Shown: one piece after another, positions 10,690 to 18,655 of the stretch
Numbering within the stretch: position 1 is the first letter of the stretch
Layout: each line of letters starts with the position of its first letter
Virus record (IMG/VR): IMGVR_UViG_3300034066_000840
Coordinates: 1-35,446 of that record
DNA length: 35,446 nucleotides
DNA from: a virus
Direction: 5' to 3' (one strand)
The notes under the pieces: model-generated
What the model saw: only the letters and a program-made list of their open reading frames with translations
Database searches by the model: none
What the model was told of the DNA's origin: nothing
Position numbers and translations under genes: made by a program

Positions 10690-10698
10690 TGGTATAAT
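10690..10698 (+). promoter_or_regulatory. Extended -10 promoter (upstream of a tandem pair)
   Basis: TGG-TATAAT. The predicted start of transcription at about 10705 precedes the 10707-10760 hairpin rather than an ATG. A TTG at 10705 is in frame with the gene at 10777 but is an unlikely start. Confidence 0.6.
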
Positions 10699-10704
10699 TT
10701 ATTA

Positions 10705-10760
10705 TTGGCTAATACCTTGGTTTGTCCTATACCCACCAACCTTGGTATTAGTCAATTTTT
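10705..10760 (+). ncRNA. Candidate small hairpin RNA / attenuator
   Basis: GGCTAATACC (10707-10716) pairs with GGTATTAGTC (10744-10753). Inside, TTGGT (10717-10721) pairs with ACCAA (10735-10739), giving about 15 paired bases. Five T follow (10756-10760). With its own extended -10 just upstream this could make a RNA of about 56 nt, or serve as an attenuator before the second promoter. Confidence 0.42.
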
Positions 10761-10761
10761 A

Positions 10762-10770
10762 TGGTATAAT
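10762..10770 (+). promoter_or_regulatory. Extended -10 leaderless promoter for 10777
   Basis: TGG-TATAAT ends 6 nt before the ATG at 10777. Confidence 0.75.
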
Positions 10771-10776
10771 CACAGT

Positions 10777-11172
10777 ATGCCTATTCATTCATCCCTGACT
10801 TTTGGTGCTGATCCAGTAACCATGCAGTGGAGTGTTGTCAGAGGAGATACTGCTACTTTAAGAGTAGAGTTTTATGAAGACAATGAAGTAGATTATTACG
10901 ATACTTCTGGCTGGATTTTTAGAGCAACCGCTTATGATCAATCTGGAAATGTTCTAGATGCCCTTGAATGTGAGCCTGGTGAGGGATTTGTAGATATTAC
11001 AGCATACCCATCGGTTACAAAAAATTGGGGATCAAAATACTCATCAATCGTGGCTCAACTACCATTTGACGTACAGGTAACAATTCCAGAATTAATAGAA
11101 GACACAGTTTGGACTCCTGTAATTGGAACCATACATGTGTTAGGCGACATCACACCAGGGGGTACACTATAA
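10777..11172 (+). CDS. Tail-fibre/baseplate adaptor, BppU N-terminal-like
   Basis: A 131-aa beta-rich protein. Its core, QWSVVRGDTATLRVEFYEDN, followed by a WIFRATAYD strand pattern, is paralogous to the product at 19273 (RWTVVRGDSAAFRVYVTND). It resembles the Ig-like N-terminal domain of phage baseplate upper proteins (BppU) and similar fibre connectors. I chose the ATG at 10777 because TATAAT lies 6 nt upstream; there is no ribosome binding site. The stop overlaps the next ATG (TAATG), so it is coupled to the collagen-like fibre that follows. A role in attaching fibres is inference. Confidence 0.68.
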   Translation: MPIHSSLTFGADPVTMQWSVVRGDTATLRVEFYEDNEVDYYDTSGWIFRATAYDQSGNVLDALECEPGEGFVDITAYPSVTKNWGSKYSSIVAQLPFDVQVTIPELIEDTVWTPVIGTIHVLGDITPGGTL

Positions 11173-12053
11173 TGGCAGTTATTAAGATTGTTCCAATGCC
11201 AGGCGCAGTTGGAGACAAGGGAGACGAAGGAGCCATAGGCCCAAGAGGTCAACAAGGCGAAACAGGTTTACAGGGCCCAGCAGGTGCTGATGCGCTATGG
11301 TCTTACAATGGTCAATACAACCCAGGTGCAGGATATGCAGTTGGAGATGTTGTAACATACCAAGGACAACTTTGGTATCGTAAGAATTCAAATGGTGGAA
11401 ATGTCGGAGACACACCATCACAAGGTTTGTTCTGGGACTTACTTGCAGCAAAGGGTGAAGACTGGACTAGTCAAACATCAAATGGAATGTGGGACACAAA
11501 CATAAAGGCGCAATCAGGTATTTCTGGTGGATACAGCATAGGACTTAACTTCCCATCAATGGGAACATATACAAAAATGGGCAATGTCGTAAACTTTTAC
11601 TTTACATATAACCTGTCAGATGAGTTTATGGGTCAGGCATACCCAGTATCGTACAACAGTTCTTCAGACAGCAACTTTTCATTTAAACTTCCATTTCCAA
11701 TAGCGCAAAGTATTCATGGTGTAGCATCATCCTTTAATGGATATGATTATGCAATGAATAACTATGTTTTTACTGGTAGATTTTTTGGTAGAGTCGATTC
11801 ATCTCTTCCTGCAGGAGAGTTCAACCAACCAGACGAAGAAGGTTGGACAGAGGTCCATGGAATTGGTTTTACACATGAAGACCCAAATAACAGACAGTCT
11901 TACGTTATTCTTTCTTCTCAAGATTTTGAAGATATAAACACCAATAGCAAAAGATGGAGAAATATGTCTCACTCCTGGCCATTTGATTTTTCAGGAACTA
12001 CAGGACATAGATACTTCCAACTTCAAATCAGTGGCACATACATCTCTGAATAA
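11172..12053 (+). CDS. Collagen-like tail fibre with carbohydrate-binding-like module
   Basis: A 293-aa protein. Residues 11-40 are ten uninterrupted Gly-X-Y triplets (GDKGDEGAIGPRGQQGETG), a trimerising collagen-like stem. Then WSYNGQYNPGAGYAVGDVV and LWYRKN at about 43-72 resemble a small chitin-binding-type (CBM5/12-like) module. The C-terminal 200 residues are beta-rich and probably form the receptor-binding tip. The ATG at 11172 overlaps the upstream stop and follows AGGGGG. A neighbouring predicted prolyl hydroxylase (16829) raises the question of whether such stems are modified. Confidence 0.75.
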   Translation: MAVIKIVPMPGAVGDKGDEGAIGPRGQQGETGLQGPAGADALWSYNGQYNPGAGYAVGDVVTYQGQLWYRKNSNGGNVGDTPSQGLFWDLLAAKGEDWTSQTSNGMWDTNIKAQSGISGGYSIGLNFPSMGTYTKMGNVVNFYFTYNLSDEFMGQAYPVSYNSSSDSNFSFKLPFPIAQSIHGVASSFNGYDYAMNNYVFTGRFFGRVDSSLPAGEFNQPDEEGWTEVHGIGFTHEDPNNRQSYVILSSQDFEDINTNSKRWRNMSHSWPFDFSGTTGHRYFQLQISGTYISE

Positions 12054-12058
12054 TATCG

Positions 12059-12067
12059 TGAGATAAT
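12059..12067 (+). promoter_or_regulatory. Extended -10 leaderless promoter for 12074
   Basis: TGA-GATAAT ends 6 nt before the ATG. Confidence 0.65.
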
Positions 12068-12073
12068 GTCTCT

Positions 12074-12805
12074 ATGGCTGTTTCTAAATCTATGGATTTT
12101 CCAGGTGCAAAAAAGTCTTCATATGCTGCACAAGTAGAACAAAGTCAAGCATCTCCTACTGTAGATAATTCACTTTCATTTCTTCCAGTCCCTGGCCCAG
12201 TCGGACCACAAGGACCTGCAGGTAGAGACGGTAAAGACGGAAAGCCAGGACCTGAAGGACCAGAAGGAAAGCCAGGACAAAAAGGTGATAGAGGTTTTCC
12301 AGGAAAAGACGGCCTAAGTTCTTTATCATCTTCAGGACAGCAAGCAGGTTGGGCTTCATACACTAACACTATTGACAAACCAACAAAACTTGGAGTATCT
12401 CAAGGAAACGATGGCTGGGTAACACTTTTGTTAGACACGAAAGACAAATCCCAAAATGAAAAATACCTTCCTAAAGGATGTACTAGCCTTTGGAACAGCC
12501 ACCAAAGAGCCCTAAACTTCCACGGTATAAACGAAGGCTCCCAAGTATTCATAACATACAACTTTGAACTAACTACCTATACTGCCAATACTGAGGTTTG
12601 GCTAAGGACGTACTTTGCAAATAAGGATCAGGAGTTTGTACAGTTTGTTGGCTCCTTGAAGTATCAAAATGTTTATAACCTTTCAGTTACCCAAAATATC
12701 TTTATCGAAGACAACTCTATGTGGCTAAACGGAGCAGTCCCACAACTTAGAACAGATTTTGATGCATCCGTAATTATCAATTCTATCTACGTCAGCGTGG
12801 TATAA
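12074..12805 (+). CDS. Collagen-like tail fibre
   Basis: A 243-aa protein. A Ser/Ala-rich N-terminus is followed at residues 41-82 by fourteen Gly-X-Y triplets, including Pro in the Y position three times (GKP twice, GFP once), the classic site of 4-hydroxylation in collagen. The C-terminal 155 residues look like a compact beta-sandwich tip (WLRTYFANKDQEFVQFVG). No ribosome binding site; GATAAT is 6 nt before the ATG. Its end overlaps the promoter of the next gene. Confidence 0.75.
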   Translation: MAVSKSMDFPGAKKSSYAAQVEQSQASPTVDNSLSFLPVPGPVGPQGPAGRDGKDGKPGPEGPEGKPGQKGDRGFPGKDGLSSLSSSGQQAGWASYTNTIDKPTKLGVSQGNDGWVTLLLDTKDKSQNEKYLPKGCTSLWNSHQRALNFHGINEGSQVFITYNFELTTYTANTEVWLRTYFANKDQEFVQFVGSLKYQNVYNLSVTQNIFIEDNSMWLNGAVPQLRTDFDASVIINSIYVSVV

Positions 12806-12806
12806 T
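12798..12806 (+). promoter_or_regulatory. Extended -10 leaderless promoter for 12813
   Basis: TGG-TATAAT ends 6 nt before the ATG and overlaps the last codons of the preceding fibre gene. Confidence 0.75.
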
Positions 12807-12812
12807 AAAACC

Positions 12813-13301
12813 ATGGCATTTCCAGCAATTTATGACTTTAATTACTACAAGGGTGATACCTTTGAGTTTCGTATCTACCCGAAAAAGAACGATGGTACGG
12901 TCTTTGATTTAAGCGCATTTTATGTGCCTACAAATTTTGCAAACAACCCAGACGATGTAACTGACACAACAGCGCCATATGATAGTGCCCAGTTTACAAT
13001 TGCTCCAGTCAGAGGTAGATATACCGTTGTTAATGGTGTTACAACAAATATAGAGGTTACGCCAATAAAGTGTTTTGCTAGAGTTTCAGATGACAATACT
13101 TTTGTTCAGTGTGCAATCAGACCAGCAGAAGGAGAGTCTCTTATCGCTGGCACAGAATATGTCTATGACGTTGAAGTAAGAAAGCCAGCAGGACTTGCAG
13201 GAAGTGGAAGTTATGAAGTTGTTCAGACTTTACTAACTGGAAAAATTACAATTACAGATCAAGTTACAGGCGCTACGTCTGCAACTAAGCCAGGTGTTTA
13301 A
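12813..13301 (+). CDS. Fibre/baseplate adaptor, BppU-like N-terminus
   Basis: A 162-aa beta-rich protein. FNYYKGDTFEFRIYPKKNDG at about residues 9-28 shares the [KR]GD-[ST/D]-x-x-x-[FR]-[RIV] pattern of the products at 10777 and 19273. The C-terminal GKITITDQV strand is also comparable. It is leaderless by its -10 position. The stop overlaps the next ATG. A connector or assembly role for the adjacent fibre is inferred. Confidence 0.62.
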   Translation: MAFPAIYDFNYYKGDTFEFRIYPKKNDGTVFDLSAFYVPTNFANNPDDVTDTTAPYDSAQFTIAPVRGRYTVVNGVTTNIEVTPIKCFARVSDDNTFVQCAIRPAEGESLIAGTEYVYDVEVRKPAGLAGSGSYEVVQTLLTGKITITDQVTGATSATKPGV

Positions 13302-13897
13302 TGGCAGACATATTGTTATCAAACGATGACTTAACAGTTTTTGGTGGACCAGAAAGTATAAGTCTTGACCTAGATGTAGGACCACAAGGAGATCGTGGAA
13401 GCATTATCATTGGAACTCTTGGAGATCCAAGGGATGCAACTGTTAGATCATACATAGTTCAAGATGTTCAAGCCCTTGATATTGCGGTAGACGTAAACCC
13501 CAACTCAACAACATTTAAAAGTCTATTTCAATTAGTTGCAACACCAGCAGGACTACAGTGGACTCCAGTGGTTAGCCTAAAAACAGATTTTTATTCTTCT
13601 ATTAAAACCGTAACTGCTGCAAATGGAAAACTTACAATTCCTCCAATCAATGTAACAGACATTTATCTGTTTCAGGAAAATAGTACCGTAGATTCTTCTA
13701 ACTTTAGCGTACAGTATTCTATATCATCACCAGACTCTGGTGGTCCACTAGCAACAACCTTAGTTGTAAAGGAATTAACAGATGGACCAGGATTTTTAGC
13801 ATTACCACTTGAAATAAAGGGTGTAGAATATGATGGAACGGCATGGGTCCCTATAACGGGCACTAAAAACGTCCACCTATTTATTACGGTGGTATAA
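13301..13897 (+). CDS. Small tail-fibre protein with short collagen-like segment
   Basis: A 198-aa protein. A short VGPQGDRGS segment at about residues 27-35 is a truncated Gly-X-Y stem. The rest is beta-rich and resembles a fibre tip (VTDIYLFQENSTVDSSNFSVQ). The ATG at 13301 overlaps the upstream stop, so it is coupled to the adaptor-like gene at 12813. Its last codons contain the promoter of the next gene. Confidence 0.62.
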   Translation: MADILLSNDDLTVFGGPESISLDLDVGPQGDRGSIIIGTLGDPRDATVRSYIVQDVQALDIAVDVNPNSTTFKSLFQLVATPAGLQWTPVVSLKTDFYSSIKTVTAANGKLTIPPINVTDIYLFQENSTVDSSNFSVQYSISSPDSGGPLATTLVVKELTDGPGFLALPLEIKGVEYDGTAWVPITGTKNVHLFITVV

Positions 13898-13898
13898 T
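13890..13898 (+). promoter_or_regulatory. Extended -10 promoter for 13917
   Basis: TGG-TATAAT. Unlike its neighbours it leaves a leader of about 13 nt containing an AAGGG ribosome binding site before the GTG. Confidence 0.65.
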
Positions 13899-13916
13899 GA
13901 AAAAGGGTGATTTATA

Positions 13917-16565
13917 GTGGCAGAAGAGAATATTGACAATACCGTCGGTGGTACTGGGCTCTTCAATACCAAAATCCCTGGACTTTCAGATGCAGCCGAT
14001 ATTCAGGCAGCCCTTAGACTTTATCACTATGGAACATATACCTACGACGGTGCAAACACAAACCCAGCGATACTTCCAGTACCGTCTATGGCAAAGCATC
14101 TTCAAAATCTTGTCGAAGCAGATGCAGCAGAAATAGTAAATAGAAATGCTGCTATTGCTGTAGAAACAGCAAATAGAAACACTGCAATTTCAAACCACAA
14201 TGCAGCAACCACAAATGTCCACGGTATATTAAACACAGCACTCCTTGCAACAAAAGAGTATGTAGATACAGAAATACTAGATGCAATTGATGGTGCAACA
14301 GGCGCTTATTCAGAACTTGCTGGAACTGGTCTTGATTGGAATTCTGCTGATGACAGGTTTGATGTCGAGCCAAGAATTTCAAATGTTAATACCTTAGTAA
14401 CAAAAACATCTGACTTTACTTTAGAGTTAAACGATGTTTCAAAAACAATACTAATTGATTCTTCATCTGCAGTAACTGTTACCATTCCAACTAATGCAAA
14501 TGTTGCAATTCCAGTAGGATATCAATTTAACTTAATAAGAATTGGTTCTGGCTCTGCAGAAATTAGACCAGCCACAGCACCTATATACTTAAAGTCAAAA
14601 GCGTCAAACATTGTAGGTGGACTTTCTTATACTCCAGTTCCAGGAATGCCAACACCTCCAACATCTTTGCCATTTGTTGGGCAATATTCAAAAATAACTA
14701 TCTTAAAAATTGATACAGACATTTGGGTTGCATATGGTGATATTGACGAAGAATCAATTGTAAATCCAACACAGGTAACGCCTGTAACACCTGCTGTAAC
14801 ACCTGCTGTAACACCTGCTGTAACACCTGCTGTAACACCAGTTACTCCAGTAACACCTGTAACCCCAGTTACCCCTGTAACACCAGATGTAACCCCTGTA
14901 ACTCCAGTAACTCCACCAGTCACACCTGTAACTCCTCCAGTAACTCCAGTTACACCAGTTGAATGTGGAGAATGCGAATCATATACAGAAACTGCACCAA
15001 CTTGTAACGGAGAAGATAGTTACGTAGGTATTTATAGTGGAACTCGTAAAACATGCACCGATGGAAGTTTTGTTATTTGTACTCAGCCTACCCTTACTGG
15101 ATTTGGTGAATGTCTTGCCACTAACGTAAGTTCTTGTGGTGGGTCAGGTGGCTCAGGCGGATCTTGTACTCCTGCAGTAACACCAGTAACACCAGTGACT
15201 CCTCCAGTTACCCCTGTAACTCCACCAGTAACACCCGTAACTCCTCCAGTAACTCCAGTTACACCATTTGAGCCAAACTGTAATGATGTAAACACATTAG
15301 GATCTGGTGATTGTGCTGCTTGTGGACTAGTTTGGTCTCCAGTGTTTGGAGAATGTATTCAGCCAGAAGTTACACCTTCTGTAACTCCTGTAACTCCCCC
15401 TGTAACTCCAGTAACTCCACCAGTCACACCTGTAACTCCTCCAGTAACTCCAGTCACACCACCTGTAACTCCAGTAACTCCAGTTACACCATTTGAGCCA
15501 AACTGTAATGATGTAAACACATTAGGATCTGGTGATTGTGCTGGTTGTGGATTAGTTTGGAACCCATCATTTGGTGAGTGTGTTGAACCTTCAGTGACAC
15601 CTGTTACTCCAGCAGTGACACCTGTTACTCCAGCAGTGACACCTGTTACTCCAGCAGTGACACCTGTTACTCCAGCAGTGACACCTGTTACTCCAGCAGT
15701 GACACCTGTTACTCCAGCAGTGACACCTGTAGACCAGTATGGTTGCCCTCCAGGATACACATGGAATGCATCATTTGGTGAGTGCATAGTAAGTTCAGTC
15801 ACACCTGCTGTAACACCAGCAGTAACACCAGCAGTAACACCAGCAGTCACACCTGCTGTAACACCAGCAGTCACACCTGCTGTAACACCAGCAGTCACAC
15901 CAGATGAGACTCCGTTCTCAGCCTTCGGAGCCTTCGGTGCATTCTCAGCCTTCGGAGCCTTCGGTGCATTCTCAGCCTTCGGAGCCTTCGGTGCCTTTGC
16001 TGCATTCGGTGCATTCGGTGCATTCGGTGCTTATGGCGGAGGCCCAACACCAACATCCGTTGGCCCAGATACCTTGATTTTGACAACAACTGGATATGTT
16101 ATGGCAAAGGATCTTAAGGTAGGAGATATTCTTGTTTCAACAGACGTTCCTGGATTAGGAATGTCATTTACAAAGCAAGAAATGATAGCATGGACCAATG
16201 ATCCAGAAAATCTAACAATTATTCCAGATAAAACAACAACAGTTAAGATGGTTGGACTATCAAATGCTCCAGTTGTTGTAATGATAAATGGTGAAACATA
16301 CTCAGGCACCCATCATTTACTTACAAAGAGAGATGACGTTGCTCAGATGATTTTGTCCGCAGACCTTTTGACCACAGATAAATTATGGTCTACACAAACA
16401 AATACATGGATTGATATAGTTGATTTAGTTATAACACAACTTGATCACCAGGTTGTTTCTATTAACTGTGAACCACTAGATATTTTCTTTACAGAAAACT
16501 TCTTAGTCTATGATGGATACCAAATAGACTACCCATTGCCTGACTCAGATCCTGTGGTAGAATAA
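13917..16565 (+). CDS. Large mosaic tail fibre with TPVTP arrays, AFGAFG array and C-terminal Hint-like domain
   Basis: An 882-aa protein with GTG start and AAGGG ribosome binding site. The order is: N-terminal fibre region with [19 protein letters not shown] (about 100-118); a beta region to about 280; TPVTP/TPAVTP arrays interrupted by two near-identical cysteine modules ([13 protein letters not shown]...CGLVW...FGEC) and a shorter third (CPPGYTW...FGEC); an [12 protein letters not shown] array (about 665-703); and a Hint/intein-like domain (714-868). The Hint evidence is [18 protein letters not shown] (block A-like), YSGTHHLL (block B-like) and [19 protein letters not shown] (block F-like). 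The usual first Cys is Ser and the final His-Asn is Tyr-Asp, so splicing is doubtful. The last two modules recur at 24024-25634. Function is inferred as host adsorption. Confidence 0.7.
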   Translation: MAEENIDNTVGGTGLFNTKIPGLSDAADIQAALRLYHYGTYTYDGANTNPAILPVPSMAKHLQNLVEADAAEIVNRNAAIAVETANRNTAISNHNAATTNVHGILNTALLATKEYVDTEILDAIDGATGAYSELAGTGLDWNSADDRFDVEPRISNVNTLVTKTSDFTLELNDVSKTILIDSSSAVTVTIPTNANVAIPVGYQFNLIRIGSGSAEIRPATAPIYLKSKASNIVGGLSYTPVPGMPTPPTSLPFVGQYSKITILKIDTDIWVAYGDIDEESIVNPTQVTPVTPAVTPAVTPAVTPAVTPVTPVTPVTPVTPVTPDVTPVTPVTPPVTPVTPPVTPVTPVECGECESYTETAPTCNGEDSYVGIYSGTRKTCTDGSFVICTQPTLTGFGECLATNVSSCGGSGGSGGSCTPAVTPVTPVTPPVTPVTPPVTPVTPPVTPVTPFEPNCNDVNTLGSGDCAACGLVWSPVFGECIQPEVTPSVTPVTPPVTPVTPPVTPVTPPVTPVTPPVTPVTPVTPFEPNCNDVNTLGSGDCAGCGLVWNPSFGECVEPSVTPVTPAVTPVTPAVTPVTPAVTPVTPAVTPVTPAVTPVTPAVTPVDQYGCPPGYTWNASFGECIVSSVTPAVTPAVTPAVTPAVTPAVTPAVTPAVTPAVTPDETPFSAFGAFGAFSAFGAFGAFSAFGAFGAFAAFGAFGAFGAYGGGPTPTSVGPDTLILTTTGYVMAKDLKVGDILVSTDVPGLGMSFTKQEMIAWTNDPENLTIIPDKTTTVKMVGLSNAPVVVMINGETYSGTHHLLTKRDDVAQMILSADLLTTDKLWSTQTNTWIDIVDLVITQLDHQVVSINCEPLDIFFTENFLVYDGYQIDYPLPDSDPVVE
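14776..15905. repeat. Coding tandem repeats (TPVTP/TPAVTP arrays and a duplicated Cys module)
   Basis: Short repeats of 9-18 nt (ACACCTGCTGTA, ACTCCAGTAACACCTGTA, GTGACACCTGTTACTCCAGCA) occupy most of 14776-14960, 15172-15265, 15370-15490, 15592-15730 and 15797-15905. A stretch of about 50 nt encoding the Cys module is repeated almost perfectly at 15267 and 15491. Such arrays are prone to length change by slippage or recombination. Confidence 0.85.
15916..16034. repeat. AFGAFG-encoding 9-nt tandem repeat, copy 1
   Basis: Repeats of TTCGGTGCA / TTCGGAGCC with TTCTCAGCC variants encode Phe-Gly-Ala and Phe-Ser-Ala units just before the Hint-like domain. Confidence 0.85.
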
Positions 16566-16610
16566 TATATTAATGTGTTTTATTTTTAAAAATAACGGAA
16601 GGTTAAAATT

Positions 16611-16829
16611 ATGGAAAAATCTGATAAGGAACCAAGAGACGTTAAGCCCTGGGATCTCATAAACCCAAATAGTGAATGGGCAACCGAAGATGTTTCATCT
16701 GAAAGATATTCTATCTGTAAAACATGTCCAGAATTAATTAAGTTAACAAAACAATGTAAAAAATGTGGCTGTTTTATGGCTGCAAAAACAAAACTACAAA
16801 AAGCAACCTGTCCAATAGGAAAATGGTAA
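16611..16829 (+). CDS. Small zinc-ribbon protein (DUF6171-like)
   Basis: A 72-aa protein with CKTCPELIKLTKQCKKCGC, then FMAAKTKLQKATCPIGKW: two CxxC pairs plus a later Cys, as in small phage zinc-ribbon proteins often annotated DUF6171. The ATG at 16611 follows GGAAGG. Its stop overlaps the start of the oxygenase gene (TAATG), so the two are made together; it may assist or regulate it, which is inference. Confidence 0.65.
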   Translation: MEKSDKEPRDVKPWDLINPNSEWATEDVSSERYSICKTCPELIKLTKQCKKCGCFMAAKTKLQKATCPIGKW

Positions 16830-17428
16830 TGAATAAAAAAGAATTAGTTCCAGGTATTGTTGTTTATTCTAACGCCATAGATTACGATGGCTCTTTAGTT
16901 ATTGACATAGAAGAAGGAATGTCTAGTGCAAAAATAGACTGGCAGTTGGCTGGTGTAAAATCAGGGTACGAAGAAGCCAAAGAAAATAAAGAACTTAGAG
17001 ATACTTTTATAGTGCCAGTTCCATACAATGACCAAGAGATAAAAGAATTTGCTACTTTAAGGGATGCATTTTTTTCATCTCTTTCAAACCTATTTCTTGA
17101 AAACCTTGGTCCACTTGAAAATGATTATAAAGTTGGATATGGGCTTTCTACAGACTGGCATGACCAATATAGCATATTAAAATACGGAGTAGGTCAAAAA
17201 TTTGTTAATCATATTGACGACCATAAAGATTATCATAGAAGGATGTCAACAATATACTATATTAATGACAACTATGAAGGTGGTGAGATTGTGTTTCCAA
17301 GATTTGGAATAACATACAAACCTGCAGCAAACGATTTTATTGTTTTCCCATCAACATATGTATATAATCACTCTGTTCTTCCAGTTATTGAAGGAACACG
17401 GTACGCAGTAGTCAGTTGGTTAACATAA
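16829..17428 (+). CDS. Prolyl-4-hydroxylase-like Fe(II)/2-oxoglutarate oxygenase
   Basis: A 199-aa protein of the P4Hc type. The iron site is His128-x-Asp130 in FVNHIDDHKD and His181 in YNHSVLPV; Arg191 in GTRYAVVSW is placed to bind 2-oxoglutarate. YINDNYEGGEIVFPRFG between them is typical of the family. These enzymes hydroxylate prolines or other residues using O2 and 2-oxoglutarate. The start at 16829 overlaps the upstream stop and has AGGA 8 nt before; an ATG two codons earlier is less well placed. It is followed by a second predicted oxygenase with TAATG coupling. The fibre proteins nearby, which contain Gly-X-Pro and Thr-Pro repeats, are the obvious candidate substrates (inference). Confidence 0.85.
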   Translation: MNKKELVPGIVVYSNAIDYDGSLVIDIEEGMSSAKIDWQLAGVKSGYEEAKENKELRDTFIVPVPYNDQEIKEFATLRDAFFSSLSNLFLENLGPLENDYKVGYGLSTDWHDQYSILKYGVGQKFVNHIDDHKDYHRRMSTIYYINDNYEGGEIVFPRFGITYKPAANDFIVFPSTYVYNHSVLPVIEGTRYAVVSWLT

Positions 17429-18000
17429 TGATAGATATGGGTTTGGTTGAGCAAGCAAGGTTAGAGAATAGAATTCATATATTCAAAAATGTTTTTACAG
17501 ACTTGCCATCACTAGACACTATAATGTCGGTAGTCTCAAATTATGTTTCCGAAGATTTAAAATCTTTTCCAGATAGATCATACCTTTTAAATGATTTTGT
17601 TGAAGGAGAGTCTTCTGACATGAGGCTAAAGTGTAGATTTTGGTCAAGAATGGCCTTTCAACTTTATGACACACAAGATCTTTATATGTCAATAATTCCA
17701 GAACTTGCTCCAGTAACTCAGTGGGGGCTTTCTCAATACCCAGAAGAAATATATACTGGAAACTTTTGTTTAGTATCTTTGATGAAAAATAGGGGAGTAG
17801 TTGGAAGCAAGCACAGAGACTACGTTGATCAATTTCAATGGGTAGTTAAGGGTGAAATGATTTGGCGTACTGGAGAGAACTTAGAGAATGAAGACCATGT
17901 GGTAGAGGGCGACTTTATATTTGTTCCTAAAAATCTTGCTCATGAGGTTGAAACAATAAAGGCTCCAAGAGCAGCAATAAATCTTATTTTAAGAAACTAA
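17428..18000 (+). CDS. Cupin/JmjC-like oxygenase
   Basis: A 190-aa protein with a C-terminal double-stranded beta-helix pattern: KHRDYVDQFQWVVKGEMIW, giving candidate metal ligands His129 and Asp131; GDFIFVPKNLAHEVETI with His172; and Arg181 for the co-substrate. This is the HxD...H arrangement of JmjC and cupin-like Fe(II)/2OG enzymes. It is coupled to the P4H-like gene by TAATG. Family and substrate are uncertain; a plain cupin is possible. A terminator follows at 18004-18028. Confidence 0.62.
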   Translation: MIDMGLVEQARLENRIHIFKNVFTDLPSLDTIMSVVSNYVSEDLKSFPDRSYLLNDFVEGESSDMRLKCRFWSRMAFQLYDTQDLYMSIIPELAPVTQWGLSQYPEEIYTGNFCLVSLMKNRGVVGSKHRDYVDQFQWVVKGEMIWRTGENLENEDHVVEGDFIFVPKNLAHEVETIKAPRAAINLILRN

Positions 18001-18003
18001 AAA

Positions 18004-18028
18004 GCACCTACAGTTTTACCATAGGTGC
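18004..18028. terminator. Bidirectional intrinsic terminator
   Basis: GCACCTA (18004-18010) pairs with TAGGTGC (18022-18028) around an 11-nt loop. On the minus strand it is followed by TTTTT and on the plus strand by a T-rich tail. It separates the convergent genes at 17428 and 18045. Confidence 0.8.
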
Positions 18029-18044
18029 CTTTAGTTCTTATAAT

Positions 18045-18608
18045 TTACTTGGGAAATTTAGACATCCAGGATTTAGTCCTTGGAGTCATGCCTTTCCAGG
18101 CAATCCAGTTTTCTCCACCATTACTCATGTGGTATGCAATCTGTGCATTAAGGACTGGGTTAAAAAGTTCAGCATTTGCAGATAACTCAAACTTGTCTCT
18201 ACGATCAGGACCAAGGGAGTCAATCATATTAATCTGGAATATTCCGTATGAGGAGTCTCCAGTGCTTTCATTTCCGTTAAAAGCCAATGGTCGACCATTA
18301 GACTCCTTCTTTGCTACAGCCCAAGCCTCAATAAGGTTTTGGCCTTTGAAGCCAACTAGGGATAGCATCTTCTTTAGTTCTAAATCTGTAAGAGATGTCT
18401 TGTTTGCAAAACTCTCCAACATTTTTTCCTTAGAAACCAAAAAAACCTCTTTCGAGGTTGTTTCCGCTGACTGAGCCTGTTCAAGGCTAAGGTTATTTTT
18501 CGTGCTTAGTTCTGGGGTAGCATTAGCAGCATTAGAAAATACACTGACAAGTGCCACGATACTGAGTGTGCTAATGATCTCTTTGTTTCTTTCGATAAAT
18601 TTAATCAT
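18045..18608 (-). CDS. Exported lysozyme/transglycosylase-like enzyme
   Basis: A 187-aa protein. It has a signal peptide (basic MIKFIERNKE, hydrophobic IISTLSIVALVSVF, likely cleavage after ANA at residue 30). The C-terminal half has AVAKKESNGRPLAFN with candidate catalytic Glu102, SYGIFQINM (121-128), then NPVLNAQIAYHMS and a W-x-x-WKG end, the pattern of the lysozyme-like/SLT fold that cuts peptidoglycan. The ATG at 18608 has an ideal AAGGAGG ribosome binding site. It is the only minus-strand gene in the late region, with its own promoter at 18656-18678. It could be the endolysin or a muralytic superinfection or entry factor. Confidence 0.75.
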   Translation of the reverse strand: MIKFIERNKEIISTLSIVALVSVFSNAANATPELSTKNNLSLEQAQSAETTSKEVFLVSKEKMLESFANKTSLTDLELKKMLSLVGFKGQNLIEAWAVAKKESNGRPLAFNGNESTGDSSYGIFQINMIDSLGPDRRDKFELSANAELFNPVLNAQIAYHMSNGGENWIAWKGMTPRTKSWMSKFPK

Positions 18609-18629
18609 AGTTTCCTCCTTAGAAAACAA

Positions 18630-18649
18630 TAACACCCTGGTAGGTGTTA
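18630..18649 (-). promoter_or_regulatory. 5' leader hairpin of the lysozyme-like gene
   Basis: TAACACC and GGTGTTA form a 7-bp stem with a 6-nt loop in the leader, 10 nt upstream of the ribosome binding site. It could influence translation or mRNA stability. Confidence 0.45.
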
Positions 18650-18655
18650 CTACCA

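Larger units (their letters stand above)
10508..10776. other. Intergenic region with inverted repeats and tandem promoters
   Basis: Holds an AT-rich palindrome (10534-10550), a 13-bp inverted repeat with 12 matches built on CGGACAT (10623-10635 and 10670-10682), two copies of ATGGTATAAT (10689 and 10761) and a long hairpin between them. A minus-strand TATACT also occurs near 10585. No gene is supported apart from a possible small RNA. Confidence 0.6.

Noticed and set aside
10705-10776. TTG start extending the BppU-like gene by 24 codons
   Set aside because: The extension lies over a strong hairpin and T tract, a second -10 is exactly 6 nt before the ATG at 10777, and the paralogue at 19273 has no such extension.
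14627-15898. Long open frames on the minus strand (VTGVTAGVT-type products) opposite the TPVTP array
   Set aside because: They are antisense reflections of the repeat, have no start signals and exist only because the repeat lacks stops in that frame.
13917-16565. A splicing intein
   Set aside because: The first Cys is Ser, the terminal His-Asn is Tyr-Asp and no C-extein follows; only a Hint-like fold is supported.
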